Below, one piece after another: positions 24,143 through 33,589 of a stretch of 54,583 nt of DNA. The notes beneath the pieces are model-generated. The model made no database searches, was not told the DNA's origin, and saw nothing but the letters and a program-made list of their open reading frames with translations. Location: the NCBI GenBank assembly GCA_028284745.1, contig JANQRC010000042.1, forward strand, positions 1-54,583, given 5' to 3'. Position 1 is the first letter of the stretch. The number at the start of each line of letters is the position of its first letter. The translations under genes were made by a program, and so were the position numbers. The DNA comes from Flavobacteriaceae bacterium (GTDB lineage Bacteria; Bacteroidota; Bacteroidia; Flavobacteriales; Flavobacteriaceae).

Positions 24143-26449
24143 TCAGACATCTACCTGTGGTGTTGGTGAGATCGTCATCTCTCCGCCATTTACCAGAATA
24201 GTGAGGTCTTTGTTCCCTTCCAACTCAAAGTTAGTTCCGGATTGGTCTACGATAACTTTTACTATTTGGTTCCTGAAATTCACCTTGAAGGAATATGCTT
24301 CCCACTCAGATGGAATCTTAGGTTCAAAGGAGAGCTTTCCTTCTTTAACGCGCATGCCACCAAAACCTTCTACAATGCTCATCCAGGTGCCCGCCATCGA
24401 GGTGATGTGCAAGCCTTCTTCTACTTCTTTGTTATAGTCGTCAAGATCCAAGCGCGAAGTCCTCAAATAGAAGGTGTAGGCCATGTCCATCTTATCCAGT
24501 TTGGCTGCCTGAATGCTATGTACACATGGCGACAGCGAACTTTCGTGCACTGTGAAGGGTTCATAAAAATTGAAATGACGCTCTAGCGCTTCGGTTGAGA
24601 AATGGTCTTCGAAGAAATAGAAGCCTTGCAAGGTGTCTGCCTGCTTGATGTATGGCGAACGCAAGATGCGGTCCCATGACCAATATTGATTGATAGGGCG
24701 CTGTGACTGGTCTAGATCAGCTACCGTGATCAATTCTTTATCCAAGAAACCATCTTGCTGCAAGTACACCGTATGTTCTTCAGAATATGGGAAGTACATG
24801 TTTTTAGCTACTTCTTGCCATTCTTCTACCTCAGACCAGTCTAAATTGGTCTTATCCATGATGCGGTCATAGTCAGCAGCACATTCGTCCTGCACTTTCT
24901 TGATGTTCTCAATAGCATAGTCGATGCACCATTTAGCAATGTAGTTGGTGTAGAAATTATTGTTGACATTGTTCTCATACTCATTGGGGCCGGTAACACC
25001 AAGAATCACATATCTCTCCTTCTGGGCGGAATATGTAGCTCGTTGATGCCAGAATCGAGCGATGCCGATCAAGACTTCCAATCCCATCTCGGGGACATAG
25101 CTATGATCGCCCGTGTAGCGATGATAGTTGAATATGGCAAATGCGATGGCGCCATTGCGATGGATCTCTTCAAAGGTGATCTCCCATTCGTTGTGACATT
25201 CTTCGCCATTCATCGTAACCATTGGGTACAAGGCAGCACCGTTGCTGAAGCCAAGTTTCTCGGCATTCTCAATGGCTTTTTGCAGATGCTTATATCGATA
25301 CTCTAACAAGTTTCTAGCAACTTCTTGATCTTTGGTTGCCATGTAGAATGGGATGCAGTAGGCTTCGGTATCCCAATAGGTGCTTCCGCCATACTTTTCA
25401 CCTGTAAATCCTTTTGGCCCAATATTCAATCGAGGATCTTTCCCGAGGTAGGTATGGTTCAACTGCATGATGTTGAAGCGAATTCCCTGTTGGGCCTTCA
25501 CATCTCCCTCAATGGTAATGTCTGCCATGTCCCAAATGCGCGCCCAGGCCTGCCTTTGCAATTTCAGCAGCCCTTCAAAACCAATTACCGTAGCTTTGTC
25601 ATAGGCCTCTTTTGCAGCATTGATGAGTTCGTATTTATCATGGTTCATAGAACTGGTGTAACCACCAAACTTCTGAAGCGTCAATGTTTCGCCCGCTTCA
25701 ATGGCTTTTTGGTACTCGAAAGCGATCTTTAGGGATGATTTGTCAACAGATGGCAAAACATCTAGCTCACTTCCATTATGCAACAGTGAGGTCTGCATGC
25801 TTGTGCAGACATAAAAATAGGTTTTCTCTGTATGCGAGTTGATAAAGGCTCTGTTGCCCTCGTGTCGCACATCGAAGGTATTCCAAAACTTATCGTCCCA
25901 ATTACTGTCTTCGTTATGGATGCCGGCATCTAGGTACGGCTCAAAACCAACGGTCGCGCTCTGGTCGATTGCCGTCACCGAATAACTGATGGCGCCCACC
26001 TCGTCTAGATCGATGCTCAAAAAGCGTTTGGCGATCACCTTCACCTTGCTATCATTTTGCAAAGTTGCCGTGAAGGAGCGCTGATACCAACCTTCTTCCA
26101 TGTTAAGTTCACGACTAAAGTCGTTCACCTCTTTGCATTTGTACAAGTCGAGTGCTTCACCATTGATGAATACGTTGATCCCGATCCAATTTGGCGAATT
26201 CAATACTTTGGCGAAATACTCGGGATAGCCATTCTTCCACCAGCCCACACGGGTCTTATCTGGATAGTATACACCTGCGATGTAGCTTCCCTGAAAGGTA
26301 GGGCCTGAATAGCTCTCTTCAAAATTGGCGCGTTGCCCCATAGCACCGTTACCGATACTGAACAGGCTTTCAGAAGATTTGACGCGTTCTGGGTCGAAGC
26401 CTTCTTCAATAATAGACCACGGATGTGGTTTTATGTAATCTTGATTCAT
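24143..26449 (-). CDS. GH65 disaccharide phosphorylase (probably maltose phosphorylase)
   Basis: A 768-residue cytosolic GH65 protein without signal peptide. The catalytic acid is Glu490 in GVTGPNEYENN, and the phosphate-binding and loop regions (STYWDTEAYCIPF near 356-368, NGEECHNEWEITFEEIHRNG near 414-433) are characteristic. Phosphorolysis of maltose would give glucose and beta-glucose-1-phosphate, the substrate of the PgmB encoded three bases upstream. Kojibiose, trehalose and nigerose phosphorylases share the fold, so specificity is inferred from the operon. Length is typical. Confidence 0.93.
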   Translation of the reverse strand: MNQDYIKPHPWSIIEEGFDPERVKSSESLFSIGNGAMGQRANFEESYSGPTFQGSYIAGVYYPDKTRVGWWKNGYPEYFAKVLNSPNWIGINVFINGEALDLYKCKEVNDFSRELNMEEGWYQRSFTATLQNDSKVKVIAKRFLSIDLDEVGAISYSVTAIDQSATVGFEPYLDAGIHNEDSNWDDKFWNTFDVRHEGNRAFINSHTEKTYFYVCTSMQTSLLHNGSELDVLPSVDKSSLKIAFEYQKAIEAGETLTLQKFGGYTSSMNHDKYELINAAKEAYDKATVIGFEGLLKLQRQAWARIWDMADITIEGDVKAQQGIRFNIMQLNHTYLGKDPRLNIGPKGFTGEKYGGSTYWDTEAYCIPFYMATKDQEVARNLLEYRYKHLQKAIENAEKLGFSNGAALYPMVTMNGEECHNEWEITFEEIHRNGAIAFAIFNYHRYTGDHSYVPEMGLEVLIGIARFWHQRATYSAQKERYVILGVTGPNEYENNVNNNFYTNYIAKWCIDYAIENIKKVQDECAADYDRIMDKTNLDWSEVEEWQEVAKNMYFPYSEEHTVYLQQDGFLDKELITVADLDQSQRPINQYWSWDRILRSPYIKQADTLQGFYFFEDHFSTEALERHFNFYEPFTVHESSLSPCVHSIQAAKLDKMDMAYTFYLRTSRLDLDDYNKEVEEGLHITSMAGTWMSIVEGFGGMRVKEGKLSFEPKIPSEWEAYSFKVNFRNQIVKVIVDQSGTNFELEGNKDLTILVNGGEMTISPTPQVDV

Positions 26450-26452
26450 GGT

Positions 26453-27106
26453 TTAGGTCGTTACTAATTGGTCTATAAAATGAGGGTGAAATTCTGTAAA
26501 GTCCTTAAATATGAAATCGGCATGGTCCAAGACGTCTTCAGAACCAATGCCCACCGAAGTCATCCCTGCTGCATTTGCAGCTGCAACACCCGCAACTGAA
26601 TCTTCAAAGACGATACAATTCTCTGGCAAGACACCTAGTTGCCGCGCACCTATTAGAAACACCTCGGGATCTGGCTTTGCTTTGGAAACGCTGTTCCCGT
26701 CTACGATCGTATCGAAGATATGCAACAGGCCTACTTTTGCCAATATTGCGGGGGCGTTCTTACTAGCAGAGCCCAACGCTATAGGATGGCCTAGCGTTTT
26801 CACCTTTTTCAAGAAATCTTCGACGCTAGGTAAAATATCGTCATGCCCCATTTGGTTGACATGGGTCAAATAATCGATGTTCTTTTCGGCTGTCATACGA
26901 TCAAAGGTTTCTTCGGAAATGGAAACCCCGGCCCAATCGAGTATCTTTTGCAGTGAATCGATTCGGCTGACGCCTTTTAACTGTTCGTTAAGTGTTTCGG
27001 TAAGTTCAAAGCCTAGTTCGGCGGCGGTCTTCCTCCAAGCTAAAAAATGAAAGTGTGCCGTATCTACGATCACGCCATCCAGATCAAAAATGAATCCTTT
27101 GCTCAT
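26453..27106 (-). CDS. pgmB: Beta-phosphoglucomutase
   Basis: A 217-residue HAD-superfamily mutase. The catalytic pair Asp8 and Asp10 lies in FDLDGVIVDT, followed by the cap-domain LKGVSRIDSL segment that is typical of beta-phosphoglucomutase, the SASKNAP motif 2, and KPDPEVFL and FEDSVAGV motifs. It converts beta-glucose-1-phosphate to glucose-6-phosphate and so completes the GH65 pathway. First gene of the operon. No perfect promoter box was found directly upstream; transcription may start there or continue from lacI. Confidence 0.95.
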   Translation of the reverse strand: MSKGFIFDLDGVIVDTAHFHFLAWRKTAAELGFELTETLNEQLKGVSRIDSLQKILDWAGVSISEETFDRMTAEKNIDYLTHVNQMGHDDILPSVEDFLKKVKTLGHPIALGSASKNAPAILAKVGLLHIFDTIVDGNSVSKAKPDPEVFLIGARQLGVLPENCIVFEDSVAGVAAANAAGMTSVGIGSEDVLDHADFIFKDFTEFHPHFIDQLVTT

Positions 27107-27150
27107 TAGGTTACTTTACATATGAAACATCATCTACACGCATAGAGAGT

Positions 27151-27321
27151 ATGGCGGTTATGAGAAGCTGCCCCAGCTGTGACAAGTGCATGCACAGCCT
27201 GTCTCCCATAAAAATTTTCACGACCACGCTTTTCCATCGTATCGGGAATTACTTTGCCTCAAAAAAACACAAGATCATCAAAACCATCTATAAAGAATTG
27301 AATGCCTTGTGCCCTTTTTGA
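27151..27321 (+). CDS. Small Cys-rich ORF between pgmB and lacI
   Basis: A 56-codon frame opposite in direction to its neighbours. It begins MAVMRSCPSCDKCMHSL, with a C-x2-C-x2-C plus His cluster and one further Cys near the C-terminus, and has a basic middle (KKHKIIK). The pattern could bind a metal, but I do not recognise a family. It sits where many related loci carry an inner-membrane sugar transporter. It may be a real small protein or chance; the 253-base gap 27107-27359 contains nothing else clear. Confidence 0.35.
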   Translation: MAVMRSCPSCDKCMHSLSPIKIFTTTLFHRIGNYFASKKHKIIKTIYKELNALCPF

Positions 27322-27359
27322 AATGAAAAGGCTAAAGATAGCTAATTTCATAACCCGAA

Positions 27360-28400
27360 TCACAGGGTCGACTCTCTTTCGACCAAGGTGGTCTTTATGA
27401 CCTCTGTTACATAAGTTTCTTCATCGACCAGCCCATCGAGTTTGTCGATCAGTAAATTTGCGGCTTCTTCGCCTATTTTTTCACCGTGTTGATCCACGGT
27501 CGTAAGGCTTGGATGAGCATGCCTTGACAGCGGTCCGTCAGAGAAGGCCACTACTTTAAAGTCTTCAGGCATTTTTCTGCCAAGCCTTCTGGCTACTTTC
27601 ATCGCTGCCAATGCATATGATTCGTTAACGGCAAAGACGGCATCAACGTTAGCATTTCTTTGCAAGACCTTTTCGATCTCCTCCTCCAATTCCTGGTAAC
27701 CGCTGTTTTTGGTATAAGGATTCGAAGCTTTCACCACAAGTTCTTCATTGTATCCTATACCATTTTCATCCAATGCGAGCGCATAGCCCTCAGACCTTAA
27801 CTTTCCGACACTTATGAAATCTTTAGTTGTGATGAGCATGACTTTATCGCATCCTTTTCTTATGAGTAGCCCTACTGCATTTCTTGCACCTTCCCTATCG
27901 TCGACAATGACCTTATCGCAGACAATGTCATCGACCACACGATCGAACATCACAATGGGCACACCTTGGCTTATCGTTTCGTCAAGATGGTGGTAGTCTT
28001 TTAGCTGGGAGGTTTCTTTCGACACCGATAATATAAAGCCGTCTATACTTCCATTCACCAGCGTTTCGATATTGATCACTTCCTTGTCGAAGGACTCGTT
28101 CGAAAGTGCGACCATTACATGATATCCTCGTGCGTTGGCCACTCGCTCGATACCAGCGATCACTTCCGCAAAAAAATGGTGAACGATCTCTGGGATGATC
28201 ACGGCGATGTTCCGCGTCTTTCTGTTTTTAAGGCTAAGGGCGATGTTATTGGGCCTATAGTTGTATAGTTTTGCATATTCTTGGATCTTTACGCGAGTGT
28301 CCTCACTGATCTCCTTACTATTCTTCAATGCTTTTGAAACTGTAGAAATAGATACATCCAACTCTTTGGCTATCTGTTTTAGCGTGATCTTTTTTTTCAT
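27360..28400 (-). CDS. LacI-family transcriptional regulator
   Basis: A 346-residue regulator. The helix-turn-helix is at residues 5-25 (ITLKQIAKELDVSISTVSKA) with hinge helix ISEDTRVKIQ and the NNIALSLK spacer, followed by the periplasmic-binding-type sugar domain (IAVIIPEIVHHFFAEV through DGPLSRHAHPSLTTVDQ). I take ATG 28400; the frame is open to 28508 but the extra 36 residues are not part of the fold. It lies between the sugar operon and the divergent susCD pair, so it probably represses or activates one or both in response to maltose or a sugar phosphate. A LacI-type operator is at 28631-28650. Confidence 0.93.
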   Translation of the reverse strand: MKKKITLKQIAKELDVSISTVSKALKNSKEISEDTRVKIQEYAKLYNYRPNNIALSLKNRKTRNIAVIIPEIVHHFFAEVIAGIERVANARGYHVMVALSNESFDKEVINIETLVNGSIDGFILSVSKETSQLKDYHHLDETISQGVPIVMFDRVVDDIVCDKVIVDDREGARNAVGLLIRKGCDKVMLITTKDFISVGKLRSEGYALALDENGIGYNEELVVKASNPYTKNSGYQELEEEIEKVLQRNANVDAVFAVNESYALAAMKVARRLGRKMPEDFKVVAFSDGPLSRHAHPSLTTVDQHGEKIGEEAANLLIDKLDGLVDEETYVTEVIKTTLVERESTL

Positions 28401-28418
28401 AATTGCCGGCGGTATCCT

Positions 28419-28426
28419 CAAATATA
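28419..28426 (-). promoter_or_regulatory. TANNTTTG -7 box of lacI
   Basis: On the minus strand TATATTTG matches the consensus exactly and ends 18 bases before the lacI ATG at 28400. No convincing -33 element is seen. Confidence 0.4.
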
Positions 28427-28630
28427 AAATTTCTAGCACTTGATCTGCTGGTATCTGCCATGAAAAAATGCCTTGAGGCAGAAATGAGGCCTCAGATCCA
28501 ATTAACATTCCGCACGAATCTTGCTGAGTCTAAGTGGATTCTGACAAAAGGGGAATCGATCATTTTCACATTTTTACTGGCTAAAAATTGAATTATCGAC
28601 AAAAAAACCCGCCCCTTGTTAAATTTTAAC

Positions 28631-28650
28631 ATACGAAAACGTTTTCGCAT
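28631..28650. promoter_or_regulatory. LacI-family operator upstream of susC
   Basis: CGAAAACGTTTTCG (28634-28647) is a perfect 14-bp palindrome with the central CG step of LacI/GalR operators; with flanks the match extends to AT-A/G-CGAAAACGTTTTCG-C/T-AT. It lies 95 bases before the susC ATG and 231 bases from the lacI ATG. The rest of the 344-base gap 28401-28744 is AT-rich promoter DNA; a TAATCTTT sequence at 28665-28672, 17 bases after TTTTCG, may be the susC -7 box. A 10-bp palindrome TGAGGCCTCA is also present near 28490. Confidence 0.75.
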
Positions 28651-28744
28651 GATTTAGAGGATCATAATCTTTTATTTTAACACAGATTTTATATATTTTT
28701 AACGCAACAAACCAAAAAGTTAACTCAATTAAACTTTATTTCTT

Positions 28745-31700
28745 ATGAAGAATAGTCTACTTAAAAATTGTTTGTTGCTCGCGGCGATCCTATCAGTCGG
28801 ATTCACGCAGGCTCAAACGGTATCAGGTACTGTTTCTGACCCTCTCGGCCCTCTGCCAGGGGCAAATGTTATTGTCAAGGGCACTTCAAACGGTACACAA
28901 ACTGATTTTGATGGTAATTACACGCTAGACAACGTGGCTAGTGACGCTGTACTTCAATTCAGTTATGTGGGCTTCGAAACCCAAGAAATCCCTGTCAACG
29001 GGCGCTCAACTATCAGCGTCACCTTGCAAGAAAGCACCAATCAACTTGATGAAGTAGTGATCATTGGTTATGGCCAGACCACAGTGAAGGATGCCACCGG
29101 AGCAGTTTCTGCGGTAACTTCGGAAGACTTTAACCAAGGTGCCATCGCATCTCCAGAACAGTTGATACAAGGTAAATCGGCAGGTGTGCAAATCACACAA
29201 TCTAGTGGTGAGCCCGGTGCTGGAATCACCTTGAGAATTAGAGGAACAGGGTCTGTTAGAGCAAACAATAGCCCGCTATTCGTAATTGATGGCGTCCCAG
29301 TTTCTAATGAAGAAGTATCTGCCAGCGGAGCAGATATTGGTGTAGGAACGAGCGGCTCTAGAAACCCATTAAACTTTCTAAATCCAAATGACATTGAAAG
29401 CATGAGTATCCTCAAAGATGCTTCTGCTACGGCAATCTATGGTTCTAGAGGTGCAAACGGTGTTGTCGTGATCACAACAAAATCTGGCAAAGGTGGTGGC
29501 TCTAAAGGAACTTGGGGATTCAATTCAAACTTGATCTTCTCAGAAATACAAGAAAAGTACGACCTTTTGTCTGCGGAAAGTTTTGTTGCACTAGGAGGTG
29601 CTGACCTTGGTGGTGACACCGACTGGCAAAATTTTATATTCAGACCTGCCACTTCCACGGACAACAATCTGTCTTATTCTAGAAACTATGGCAAAGGCAA
29701 TGTACGAGCCACTTTCGGTTACTCTAAACAGTTTGGTATCGTTGAGAACACCGACCTGGAGCGTATTACAGGAAGGATCAATGCCAACCACAGATTCTTT
29801 GACAATAAATTGAAAGTAGGTCTTCAAGCAACATTCTCAAGAATAAACGACAGAGTTCCCTTTGTGAGTAGGACAGCGGGAAGTAACGGTGATCTGATAG
29901 CCGCCGCCTATTACTCTAACCCCACACTAGCCGCAAACCCAAATGCTGACACATCACCTGATAGAAACCCTGCCAACCTGTTGGCGTACTATGATGACAA
30001 CACCAATACTAACAGGTTCCTAGGGAATTTATCTTTTGAATACGATGTCACAGAAGAAATCTCAGCCAAATTGAACTTAGGGCTAGACACCTCAGATTCG
30101 TCGAGAGCACAGGTAGCCGGGCCACAGATCCTCTCTTTAGGAAACGGTGCCGAAAACAATGGTCGTGCAGCCGTAAGCAACCTGGATACGCAAAACCAAT
30201 TACTAGAACTGACTTTGAACTACAACAAAGAATTCGAAAACTCTAGATTGGATGCACTAGTGGGCTATTCTTTTCAAGACTTTAATAGAGAAGGGCAAAA
30301 CATTGTAGCCCAAGGTTTTGGTTTGTTTAATCTAGATGATATCGCTGAAGCAACTCGAGATGCATACAACGCCACAAAAAACTTGGCAAGCAATTACCAA
30401 GGCTATGGGGTTGGTGTCATCACGAATGAGGAATCTGCAGGAAGTCAATTCAGAATTTTACAATTGTTTCCTGAGCCTACTGAATCTACTCTAGACCTGC
30501 CATCTATTCCTGTTGAGGCACTTTCAGTTGACACTTTTGACAACACTGACGAACTACAGTCCTTTTTCGGTAGGGTTAACTATACTCTAATGGATAAATA
30601 CCTATTCACTGCAACATTAAGAGCAGATGGATCTTCTAGATTTGGTTCTAACAATCAATATGGTTACTTCCCATCTGCAGCTTTTGCATGGAAGTTAAGC
30701 GAAGAGGACTTCGTCGGAGATGCCTTCTCTACACTTAAATTACGATTGAACTGGGGTATTACTGGTAATCAGGATGGCCTTGGGTTTGGTAACTTTGTCA
30801 ATAGAACCCGATGGAATGCATTAGGCATCAATGCTGGATCAGTACTCTCTGACCCCGCCAATAGCCGAGTAGCGTTTTCCAACCCAGACCTTAAGTGGGA
30901 ATCTACTACACAGTATGGTTTAGGTATCGACTTTGGCCTCAATAACGATCGATTCTCTGGTAGCATCGACTTCTACAGAAAAGAGACCACAGACATTTTG
31001 CTTAACTTACCCGCTGTTCAACCAGCAAACTTTGCCTTCAACTTTACAAATGTCGACGGCACCATTGTTAACCAAGGGGTCGAAGTAGGTCTAGATTACG
31101 ACATCATTCGCAATGATAATCTCACATGGAATGCTAATTTCAACATTGCATACAACAGTAACGAACTTACTGATTATGATGGTCCAGACTTACAAGCAGG
31201 TAACCTATTCGGACAAGGCCTTACAGGTGCGACAACTCAAATTCTTACCAACGGAGAGTCTTTGTTCACGTACAACTTGCGTTTGGTCGACGAAAACTTC
31301 AATGTAGATACGGACCCCACAGTGTTGGACAAGTCGGGCCTTCCTGACATCACTACAGGCTTCTCTACAAATGTCACCTATAAAAACTGGGATGCTTCCG
31401 TATTCTTCTCAGGGCAATTTGGGCATTATGTCTACAACAATACAGACAATGCACTTTTTGCATCTCCACAGTTGGGAAGTAGAAACAACAGAGAAAGTGT
31501 AGTAAACGAAGGAGTGACCCTATCGTCGACTAACCCTAGCACATTCTTCCTCGAAAAAGGAGATTTTGTCAGACTACAATCAGCCTCTATCGGCTATAAT
31601 ATACCCTTGAGTGGAGACGCAGCATTTAAATCAATGCGCATTAGCGCTTCTGGCCAGAACCTATTCCTGATCACGGATTACAAAGGTTTAGACCCCGAGG

Positions 31701-31807
31701 TAAGCACGACAAACATACCTGCTAACGGGCTTCCGTCTGCTTCTATTGACTATTTGTCTTATCCAAGACCAAGAACATATACTTTAGGACTTAATGTTAC
31801 TTTTTAG
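28745..31807 (+). CDS. SusC/RagA-family TonB-linked outer-membrane transporter
   Basis: A 1020-residue TonB-dependent transporter. Signal peptide at residues 1-23 (cleavage after TQA), a carboxypeptidase-regulatory-like domain at about 24-100 (SGTVSDPLGPLPGANVIVKG), the TonB-box-like LDEVVIIGYG near 113-122, the plug domain with IRGTGSVRANNSPLFVIDGVP and ASATAIYGSRGANGVVVITTK, and a large beta-barrel that ends in NVTF with C-terminal Phe. It would import oligosaccharides together with the SusD lipoprotein. The LacI operator and neighbouring GH13/31/65 genes point to malto-oligosaccharides, but the downstream VCBS cluster leaves other substrates possible. Confidence 0.95.
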   Translation: MKNSLLKNCLLLAAILSVGFTQAQTVSGTVSDPLGPLPGANVIVKGTSNGTQTDFDGNYTLDNVASDAVLQFSYVGFETQEIPVNGRSTISVTLQESTNQLDEVVIIGYGQTTVKDATGAVSAVTSEDFNQGAIASPEQLIQGKSAGVQITQSSGEPGAGITLRIRGTGSVRANNSPLFVIDGVPVSNEEVSASGADIGVGTSGSRNPLNFLNPNDIESMSILKDASATAIYGSRGANGVVVITTKSGKGGGSKGTWGFNSNLIFSEIQEKYDLLSAESFVALGGADLGGDTDWQNFIFRPATSTDNNLSYSRNYGKGNVRATFGYSKQFGIVENTDLERITGRINANHRFFDNKLKVGLQATFSRINDRVPFVSRTAGSNGDLIAAAYYSNPTLAANPNADTSPDRNPANLLAYYDDNTNTNRFLGNLSFEYDVTEEISAKLNLGLDTSDSSRAQVAGPQILSLGNGAENNGRAAVSNLDTQNQLLELTLNYNKEFENSRLDALVGYSFQDFNREGQNIVAQGFGLFNLDDIAEATRDAYNATKNLASNYQGYGVGVITNEESAGSQFRILQLFPEPTESTLDLPSIPVEALSVDTFDNTDELQSFFGRVNYTLMDKYLFTATLRADGSSRFGSNNQYGYFPSAAFAWKLSEEDFVGDAFSTLKLRLNWGITGNQDGLGFGNFVNRTRWNALGINAGSVLSDPANSRVAFSNPDLKWESTTQYGLGIDFGLNNDRFSGSIDFYRKETTDILLNLPAVQPANFAFNFTNVDGTIVNQGVEVGLDYDIIRNDNLTWNANFNIAYNSNELTDYDGPDLQAGNLFGQGLTGATTQILTNGESLFTYNLRLVDENFNVDTDPTVLDKSGLPDITTGFSTNVTYKNWDASVFFSGQFGHYVYNNTDNALFASPQLGSRNNRESVVNEGVTLSSTNPSTFFLEKGDFVRLQSASIGYNIPLSGDAAFKSMRISASGQNLFLITDYKGLDPEVSTTNIPANGLPSASIDYLSYPRPRTYTLGLNVTF

Positions 31808-31819
31808 AAAAAATAGATT

Positions 31820-33415
31820 ATGAAAAAACTAATTAATTATGCAAGTATGATGCTTCTCATCCCAATTGTATTTTCATGTACAGATCTGGAGATAGAAGCT
31901 ACAGACTCACTTATTGAACCTGAAGGCTTTGGAGGTGTCCAAGACATTCAAGGTGAAATCGCAAACATCTCTAACATCATCGCAGGAGGTGACCTAGGCA
32001 ACCAAGACGGTCTTTATGCCTTGAACGAAGTCTCTACAGATGAATACGTGGTGGCTACCAGAGGAACAGACTGGGGTGACAACGGGAGATGGCTTGCTAT
32101 CCACAGACATACGTGGAATGCAGAATTACAAGATGTGCAAAGAGCATGGGAGCGACTGAACAGTATTCAGCTTAATGCATCCTTGGTGCTAAACGAAAAA
32201 AGTGTTAACACTTCTAGTGGAGACGTGACCGAGTTGAAAGCCGCCGCAAGTTTTTATAGAGCCTGGGCAATGCACTGGATACTTGATATGTGGAGACAAA
32301 TTCCTTTCAGAGATGTTGATTTGCCCAATAGTGCAATTCCAGATGTGTTGGTAGGCCAAGAAGCGATAGATTTCATCGTAGCAGACCTTAACGACGCCAT
32401 TGCCGGCTTGCCTTCCGTTTCAGTCGGGGATGGTATTGACGCAAAATCATCACCTTCTAAAGCCGCTGCAAGACATTTACTGGCAAGAGTGCTTTTAAAC
32501 AAGCATATATATCTAGGAACCTCTGCAGATGCAGGCGACATGCAAGCTGTGATAGATGCCGTAGATGCCATCGAAGCTGACGGCTATGCATTGGCAGCCT
32601 CTGGCGATTTCTTCGATATCTTCAGACCTAGCAATGATGTTGAGACTATCTGGTGGTCTCCATCGGATGCGGGTCCAAGAACTTGGCCAACGTTACACTA
32701 CAATCTTAACTCTCCTGGTAATGCAGGTGGTGGTTGGAATGGTTTTGCCACACTTGCAGAATTCTACCAATTATTTGAAGGCGACCCAGACACCAATTAT
32801 GCAGGTGATGGCCAAGAAGAACGTAGAGGTTGGGTGCCAGACCCTGCTACAGCTAATTCGGACAACCTTGGTATTGGCTACGGCTTCCTTATCGGTCAAC
32901 AATATGAAGAAGATGGTACGCCTTTGAATGCCAGAGACAATGTAGGCGGTGTACCCTTGGTTTTCACAAAAGAGGTTACCAAAGCTGAATATGTGGCCCC
33001 TGCCGATAATGCCGTTCTAGAGACTGATGGTACCAGAATGTTCAAGTACCACCCAAATGAAGAAGGGGGAGACAGAAGAACTCATATCGTGAAGTATCGT
33101 TTTGGTGATTCTTACCTCTTGAAGGCAGAAGCCATGTGGAGAATGGGCGGAGACCCAACAACAATGATCAACGACCTTAGGTCCATTAGAGGAGCTTCTC
33201 CGCTACCAGGTGCCGCAACTGAAGCCGACCTTCTAGCAGAAAGAGGTAGAGAGATGTATGCCGAGTTGACCAGAAGGCAAGACTTGATCAGATTTGGTCA
33301 GTTCAACAGAGCCTGGAATCTCAAAGATGCCAGTGACCCCTCTAGGCAGGTATTCCCAATACCTATTGCAGACGTACTAGCAAACCCTAACTTGGATCAA
33401 AACCCAGGTTATTAA
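31820..33415 (+). CDS. SusD/RagB-family nutrient-binding outer-membrane lipoprotein
   Basis: A 531-residue SusD-like lipoprotein with lipobox VFSC (Cys20). The TPR-like N-terminal half includes NSIQLNASLVLNE and SFYRAWAMHWILDMWRQIPFRD, the standard SusD block, and the C-terminal RxxELxxRxDLIRFG motif (REMYAELTRRQDLIRFG) followed by FPIPIADVLANPNLDQNPGY is diagnostic. It forms the lid over the adjacent SusC barrel and binds the sugar at the cell surface. It starts 12 bases after the susC stop. The operon ends at a strong hairpin 27 bases downstream. No SusE/SusF-type gene follows. Confidence 0.95.
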   Translation: MKKLINYASMMLLIPIVFSCTDLEIEATDSLIEPEGFGGVQDIQGEIANISNIIAGGDLGNQDGLYALNEVSTDEYVVATRGTDWGDNGRWLAIHRHTWNAELQDVQRAWERLNSIQLNASLVLNEKSVNTSSGDVTELKAAASFYRAWAMHWILDMWRQIPFRDVDLPNSAIPDVLVGQEAIDFIVADLNDAIAGLPSVSVGDGIDAKSSPSKAAARHLLARVLLNKHIYLGTSADAGDMQAVIDAVDAIEADGYALAASGDFFDIFRPSNDVETIWWSPSDAGPRTWPTLHYNLNSPGNAGGGWNGFATLAEFYQLFEGDPDTNYAGDGQEERRGWVPDPATANSDNLGIGYGFLIGQQYEEDGTPLNARDNVGGVPLVFTKEVTKAEYVAPADNAVLETDGTRMFKYHPNEEGGDRRTHIVKYRFGDSYLLKAEAMWRMGGDPTTMINDLRSIRGASPLPGAATEADLLAERGREMYAELTRRQDLIRFGQFNRAWNLKDASDPSRQVFPIPIADVLANPNLDQNPGY

Positions 33416-33440
33416 TAGTATTTCCTTATGTTTTTTTCAA

Positions 33441-33470
33441 AGGGGAGTGATTGATTCACTCCCTTTTTTC
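33441..33470 (+). terminator. Rho-independent terminator of susCD
   Basis: Perfect 8-bp stem GGGAGTGA (33443-33450) and TCACTCCC (33456-33463) with loop TTGAT, followed by six T. It isolates susCD from the VCBS genes downstream. Confidence 0.9.
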
Positions 33471-33589
33471 ATGACCTTAGCTTTATATAGGTCTAGCTGA
33501 AACAACAAGATGAATATATGATCATGACCCATAAATAACACATACATTTTAACAGCAAATAATTATGAAATAAGCCCATAAATAGGTAG

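Noticed and set aside
24132-25732. Several 87- to 135-codon frames antisense to the GH65 gene
   Set aside because: All are opposite a well-conserved coding sequence and show no recognisable domain.
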